Assembly (NCBI GenBank): GCA_013316495.1
Contig: WSMP01000075.1
Coordinates: 1-8,054, forward strand
Direction of reading: 5' to 3'
Length of the DNA stretch: 8,054 nucleotides
From: Angelakisella sp.
GTDB taxonomy: Bacteria > Bacillota > Clostridia > Oscillospirales > Ruminococcaceae
The notes below the pieces were generated by a model. That model saw only the letters and a program-made list of their open reading frames with translations, made no database searches and was not told where the DNA came from. The position numbers and the translations under genes are program-made. Within the stretch, counting starts at the first letter, position 1. Every line of letters begins with the position of its first letter. Shown one piece after another: positions 5,965-8,054 of this stretch.

Positions 5965-6333
5965 TTATGTAGCCCCGCCGTGGCCTGTGGGGGTAAGGCC
6001 GAAGCTGATGGACAGGGCATGGTCCACCCGCTCCATATAGGGCTCCTCCACCCGACCCATCCGCTCCTTCAGCCGCCGCTTATCAATGGTGCGCACCTGC
6101 TCCAGAAGCACCACCGAATCCCGCGCCAGGCCGCACTCCTGGGAGCTGAGCTGGATATGGGTGGGCAGCTTTGTTTTGTCCTTTTGGCTGGTGATGGCCG
6201 CGGCGATAACGGTGGGGCTGAAGCGGTTGCCCACATCGTTTTGGATAATCAGCACCGGGCGCACCCCCCCTTGCTCCGAGCCAACCACCGGGCTCAGGTC
6301 CGCGTAATAGATATCGCCCCGTTTGATGGTCAT
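5965..6333 (-). CDS. mazF: MazF/EndoA-family mRNA interferase, no antitoxin beside it
   Basis: This is a 122-residue MazF/PemK-family ribosome-independent endoribonuclease. The N-terminal two thirds are very like Bacillus EndoA (NdoA): MTIKRGDIYYADLSPVVGSE, followed by QGGVRPVLIIQNDVGNRFSP. The catalytic pair Arg25 and Thr48 is in place (GGVRPV and AAITSQ), and VVLLEQVRTIDKRRL at 74-88 is also conserved. It appears active. Bacillus EndoA cuts at UACAU; the specificity here is inferred only. The ATG has GGGAG about 8 bases upstream. No MazE-like gene precedes it: the 350 bases upstream hold no convincing minus-strand gene. It is a single-gene unit with its own terminator. The last codons (GCT ACA TAA) create a UACAU across the stop. 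Confidence 0.93.
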   Translation of the reverse strand: MTIKRGDIYYADLSPVVGSEQGGVRPVLIIQNDVGNRFSPTVIAAAITSQKDKTKLPTHIQLSSQECGLARDSVVLLEQVRTIDKRRLKERMGRVEEPYMERVDHALSISFGLTPTGHGGAT

Positions 6334-6690
6334 TCTTCACACTCCCTGGTTCTTTTTCTCCCCGCCGGTTCCCCCGGCGTTCCCTTCGTCCTTCCACCTG
6401 TATTTTGTCCGTCCTGGGGAGAGGCTAATCACCGGGCGGGATATTTTTCTTTTTGCCTCCCCTGCTTTTATCTTATTGCAAAGGGGCGGGGGAAGTTCTG
6501 GCCTTATCCGGCGCAAAGGAGAGCAAACCAAAGAAATCGGGAGTATTTCGCAGATGATGGGGGCACCCGGCGGCAGAAATCCGGAAAATCCGGATTTTCG
6601 GCGGAAAACGAAAATTGTTCCCGCCCATGGAATTTGATAAACTTGTTTGCAGTATATCTACAGATGTTTTTTACGGAAGGAAAGGAGAAG
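6334..6690. other. Divergent intergenic region between mazF and the ACT gene
   Basis: No gene is supported here. Immediately upstream of mazF is a GC hairpin, CGCCGG (6363-6368) with CCGGCG (6374-6379). On the other side, before the ACT gene, are tandem 9-mers AAATCCGGA (6577-6585 and 6586-6594) and two overlapping inverted repeats (6577-6597 and 6594-6615). Promoters must exist for both genes, but I see no strong pair of hexamers. TTGTTC (6615-6620) and TAAACT (6638-6643) with a 17-base spacer is a weak candidate for the plus strand. No T-box motif is seen. Confidence 0.5.
6577..6615 (+). promoter_or_regulatory. Overlapping inverted repeats and tandem 9-mers before the ACT-hom genes
   Basis: AAATCCGG (6577-6584) pairs with CCGGATTT (6590-6597) around a 5-base loop. 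ATTTTCG (6594-6600) pairs with CGAAAAT (6609-6615). The two stems share 6594-6597, so they exclude each other. The same stretch is also a head-to-tail repeat of AAATCCGGA. It could be an operator or a switchable leader, depending on where transcription starts. Confidence 0.45.
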
Positions 6691-6696
6691 ATGGGG

Positions 6697-7134
6697 ATGG
6701 AATCTCCCAAAATGCTGCTGGTTTCCGCCCAGGTGCTGCCCAGCGTCTTTGCCAAGGTGGTGGAGGCCAAGCGCCTGCTGGCGGTGGGGAAGGTGCGCAA
6801 TCTCTCCGAGGCCGCCAAGGCCTCCGGCATCTCCCGCAGCGCTCTTTATAAGTACAAGGACCATGTGTTCATCTACAACGAGGACATCGACCAAGGGGTG
6901 GTCACCATCAACGTCTATTTGGAGGACCGGCCGGGGGTGCTTTCCAGCCTCATCAACCGCTTCTCCCAGGAGGGGGCCAACATCCTGACGGTGAACCAGA
7001 ACATCCCCGCCGACGGGGTGGCCCCGGTGTCCATCTCCGCCCGGCTGGAAAATGGCTGCGCCGCGGAGGGCATCATCAACCAGATCAAGGAGTTGGACGG
7101 GGTGGTGGAGGTAAAGCTGGTCAATTCCCGCTGA
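6697..7134 (+). CDS. HTH and ACT-domain regulatory protein (PheB/UPF0735-like)
   Basis: This is a protein of about 145 residues with two parts. A short helix-turn-helix-like segment lies near 36-55 (NLSEAAKASGISRSALYKYK). An ACT domain follows from about 68 to the end, with EDRPGVLSSLINRFSQEGAN containing the usual ligand-loop DRPGVL, then ILTVNQNIP and GVAPVSISA. ACT domains bind amino acids. This family (annotated PheB or UPF0735) is often found beside hom in Firmicutes. The AAGGAG at 6682-6687 sits 9 bases before this ATG but only 3 before the ATG at 6691, so I prefer 6697; the alternative adds two residues. The next gene, hom, starts 37 bases downstream on the same strand. The exact function is inferred. 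Confidence 0.87.
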   Translation: MESPKMLLVSAQVLPSVFAKVVEAKRLLAVGKVRNLSEAAKASGISRSALYKYKDHVFIYNEDIDQGVVTINVYLEDRPGVLSSLINRFSQEGANILTVNQNIPADGVAPVSISARLENGCAAEGIINQIKELDGVVEVKLVNSR

Positions 7135-7171
7135 ACCTTTATTCCCTATTTAAACAAAGGAGGTAGTCCCT

Positions 7172-8054
7172 TTGAAGAAGATTGCGTTACTGGGCCACGG
7201 CGTGGTGGGCTCCGGGGTGATGGAGATCCTTACAAAAAACCAAAAGCTCCTGGCCCGCCAGGCGGGGGAGCCGGTGGAGGCCGCCTGGGTACTGGATCGC
7301 CGGGCCTTCCCTGGCCTGCCCTATTCCCAGCGGTTCACCCAGGATTTTTCCCTTATCCGGGAGGACCCGGAGGTGGCGGTGGTGCTGGAGGCCCTGGGCG
7401 GGGTGGAGCCCGCCTTCACCTGGGTGCGGGAAGCGCTGCTGGCGGGGAAAAGCGTCGTCACCTCCAACAAGGAGCTGGTGGCGGAAAAGGGGGCGGAGCT
7501 GCTGGCCCTGGCCCAGGAGAAGGGGGTCCACTTCCTCTTTGAGGCCAGCGTGGGCGGGGGCATCCCCATCCTTCAGCCCCTGCGGGAAAGCCTTACCGCC
7601 AACCACATCACCGAAATTGCCGGTATTCTGAACGGCACCACCAATTATATCCTTACCAAGATGTTCCAGGAGGGGGCGGCCTTTGGGGACGCCCTCCGGG
7701 AGGCCCAGGAGCTGGGGTACGCCGAGGCCGACCCCACCGCCGACGTGGAGGGCCACGACGCCTGCCGGAAGATTTGCATTTTGGCCTCCATCGCCTTTGG
7801 GAGCCACTTCTATCCCAAGGAGGTGCCCACCCAGGGCATCACCCGCATCTCCCCGGAGGATGTGGCCTACGCCGCCCAGTGGGGCGGGACGGTGAAGCTC
7901 ATTGGCCGGGTCCGCAGGGCCCCCGATGGCCGGGCCGCCCTGGAGGTCTCCCCCATGCTGGTGCCGGGGGACTGCCTCCTTTCCGGGGTGAGCGGGGTCT
8001 TCAACGGCGGGCACCGCGGTGCCGTCCAGGGAGAGGACCTCCACCCCCTCCCAG
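7172..8054 (+). CDS. hom: Homoserine dehydrogenase, 3' end beyond window
   Basis: This enzyme reduces aspartate semialdehyde to homoserine with NAD(P)H, at the branch to threonine and methionine. About 294 codons are visible; the family is usually 400 or more, so the C-terminal part is missing. The nucleotide-binding motif is ALLGHGVVGSGV (5-16). TSNKELVA (98-105) and LNGTTNYIL (153-161) are hallmarks. Glu185, Asp191, Asp196 and Lys200 in GYAEADPTADVEGHDACRK match the spacing of the yeast active-site residues Glu208, Asp214, Asp219 and Lys223. The start is TTG at 7172-7174, with AAAGGAGGT 7-8 bases upstream; MKKIALLG fits the family. VSPMLVPGDCLLSGVSGVFN (259-278) is normal. The last 16 residues do not match the expected conserved continuation, and this coincides with the sequence edge. 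Confidence 0.94.
   Translation, partial: MKKIALLGHGVVGSGVMEILTKNQKLLARQAGEPVEAAWVLDRRAFPGLPYSQRFTQDFSLIREDPEVAVVLEALGGVEPAFTWVREALLAGKSVVTSNKELVAEKGAELLALAQEKGVHFLFEASVGGGIPILQPLRESLTANHITEIAGILNGTTNYILTKMFQEGAAFGDALREAQELGYAEADPTADVEGHDACRKICILASIAFGSHFYPKEVPTQGITRISPEDVAYAAQWGGTVKLIGRVRRAPDGRAALEVSPMLVPGDCLLSGVSGVFNGGHRGAVQGEDLHPLP
8010..8023. repeat. 14-base perfect palindrome at the right edge
   Basis: GGCACCGCGGTGCC is its own reverse complement. It falls exactly where the hom reading frame stops resembling its family. It may mark a false join or simply be part of GC-rich coding DNA. Confidence 0.5.

Noticed and set aside
5945..5973. Plus-strand promoter TTGACG with a -10-like TATGTA at 17 bases
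   Set aside because: The -10 matches poorly, it lies within the end of mazF, and no plus-strand gene follows for over 700 bases.
3938..6040. A 700-codon open frame on the plus strand
   Set aside because: It lies opposite ffh, ylxM and mazF, which are unmistakable genes. Its translation is low in complexity (His, Gly, Leu, Pro) and matches no family I know. Antisense frames stay open in GC-rich coding DNA because stop codons are rare.
6553..6636. A possible 27-codon leader peptide before the ACT gene
   Set aside because: It lacks the run of Thr, Ile or Met codons expected of an attenuator peptide for this pathway, and its ribosome binding site is poor.
6480..6690. T-box riboswitch before the ACT-hom genes
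   Set aside because: The conserved T-box antiterminator sequence and a following terminator were looked for and not found.
7187..8044. A 285-codon open frame on the minus strand
   Set aside because: It is the antisense shadow of hom, whose catalytic motifs are intact on the plus strand.
1..8054. CRISPR arrays, tRNA or rRNA genes, transposases, phage genes
   Set aside because: None was seen on either strand; the repeats found are inverted stems rather than regularly spaced direct repeats.

Overview
The window looks like a chromosomal segment of a GC-rich low-oxygen Firmicute, most likely a clostridial lineage of the Oscillospirales type. The reasons are the ylxM-ffh-rpsP-khpA-rimM-trmD gene order, HPr with both His15 and Ser46, a MazF very close to the Bacillus EndoA type, AGGAGG-type ribosome binding sites, and two near-perfect sigma-A promoters. 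The taxonomic placement is inference from gene content and base composition; no 16S or other marker search could be run.

Layout. Positions 1-88 hold an edge fragment that does not make sense as an intact gene. On the minus strand, ptsH (HPr, 164-427) has its own promoter (490-518) and terminator (97-135). Also on the minus strand is a DUF554-family membrane protein (611-1333). Positions 1334-2013 carry no convincing gene but are packed with at least ten short perfect or near-perfect inverted repeats. The minus-strand housekeeping operon then runs from a consensus promoter at 5772-5800 through ylxM, ffh, rpsP, khpA, rimM and trmD (5692 down to 2014). An intrinsic-terminator-like hairpin sits between khpA and rimM. 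Upstream of it and also on the minus strand is a solitary mazF toxin gene (5965-6333) with its own terminator and no visible mazE. After a 350-base divergent intergenic region, the plus strand carries an HTH-plus-ACT-domain protein (6697-7134) followed by homoserine dehydrogenase (hom, from a TTG at 7172), which runs off the right edge.

How the genes work together. The central operon links protein targeting (Ffh and its regulator YlxM), ribosome assembly (S16, RimM), RNA binding (KhpA) and tRNA modification (TrmD). ptsH supplies the phosphocarrier for sugar uptake and carbon catabolite control. The right-hand pair belongs to aspartate-family amino acid synthesis, with the ACT protein a likely amino-acid-sensing partner. 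No phage, transposase, CRISPR or biosynthetic cluster is visible, so this is mostly an ordinary core region. The parts worth a second look are the hairpin-dense 1369-1964 region, the terminator inside the rimM-trmD operon, the UACAU motif across the mazF stop codon, and the anomalous sequence at both window edges.
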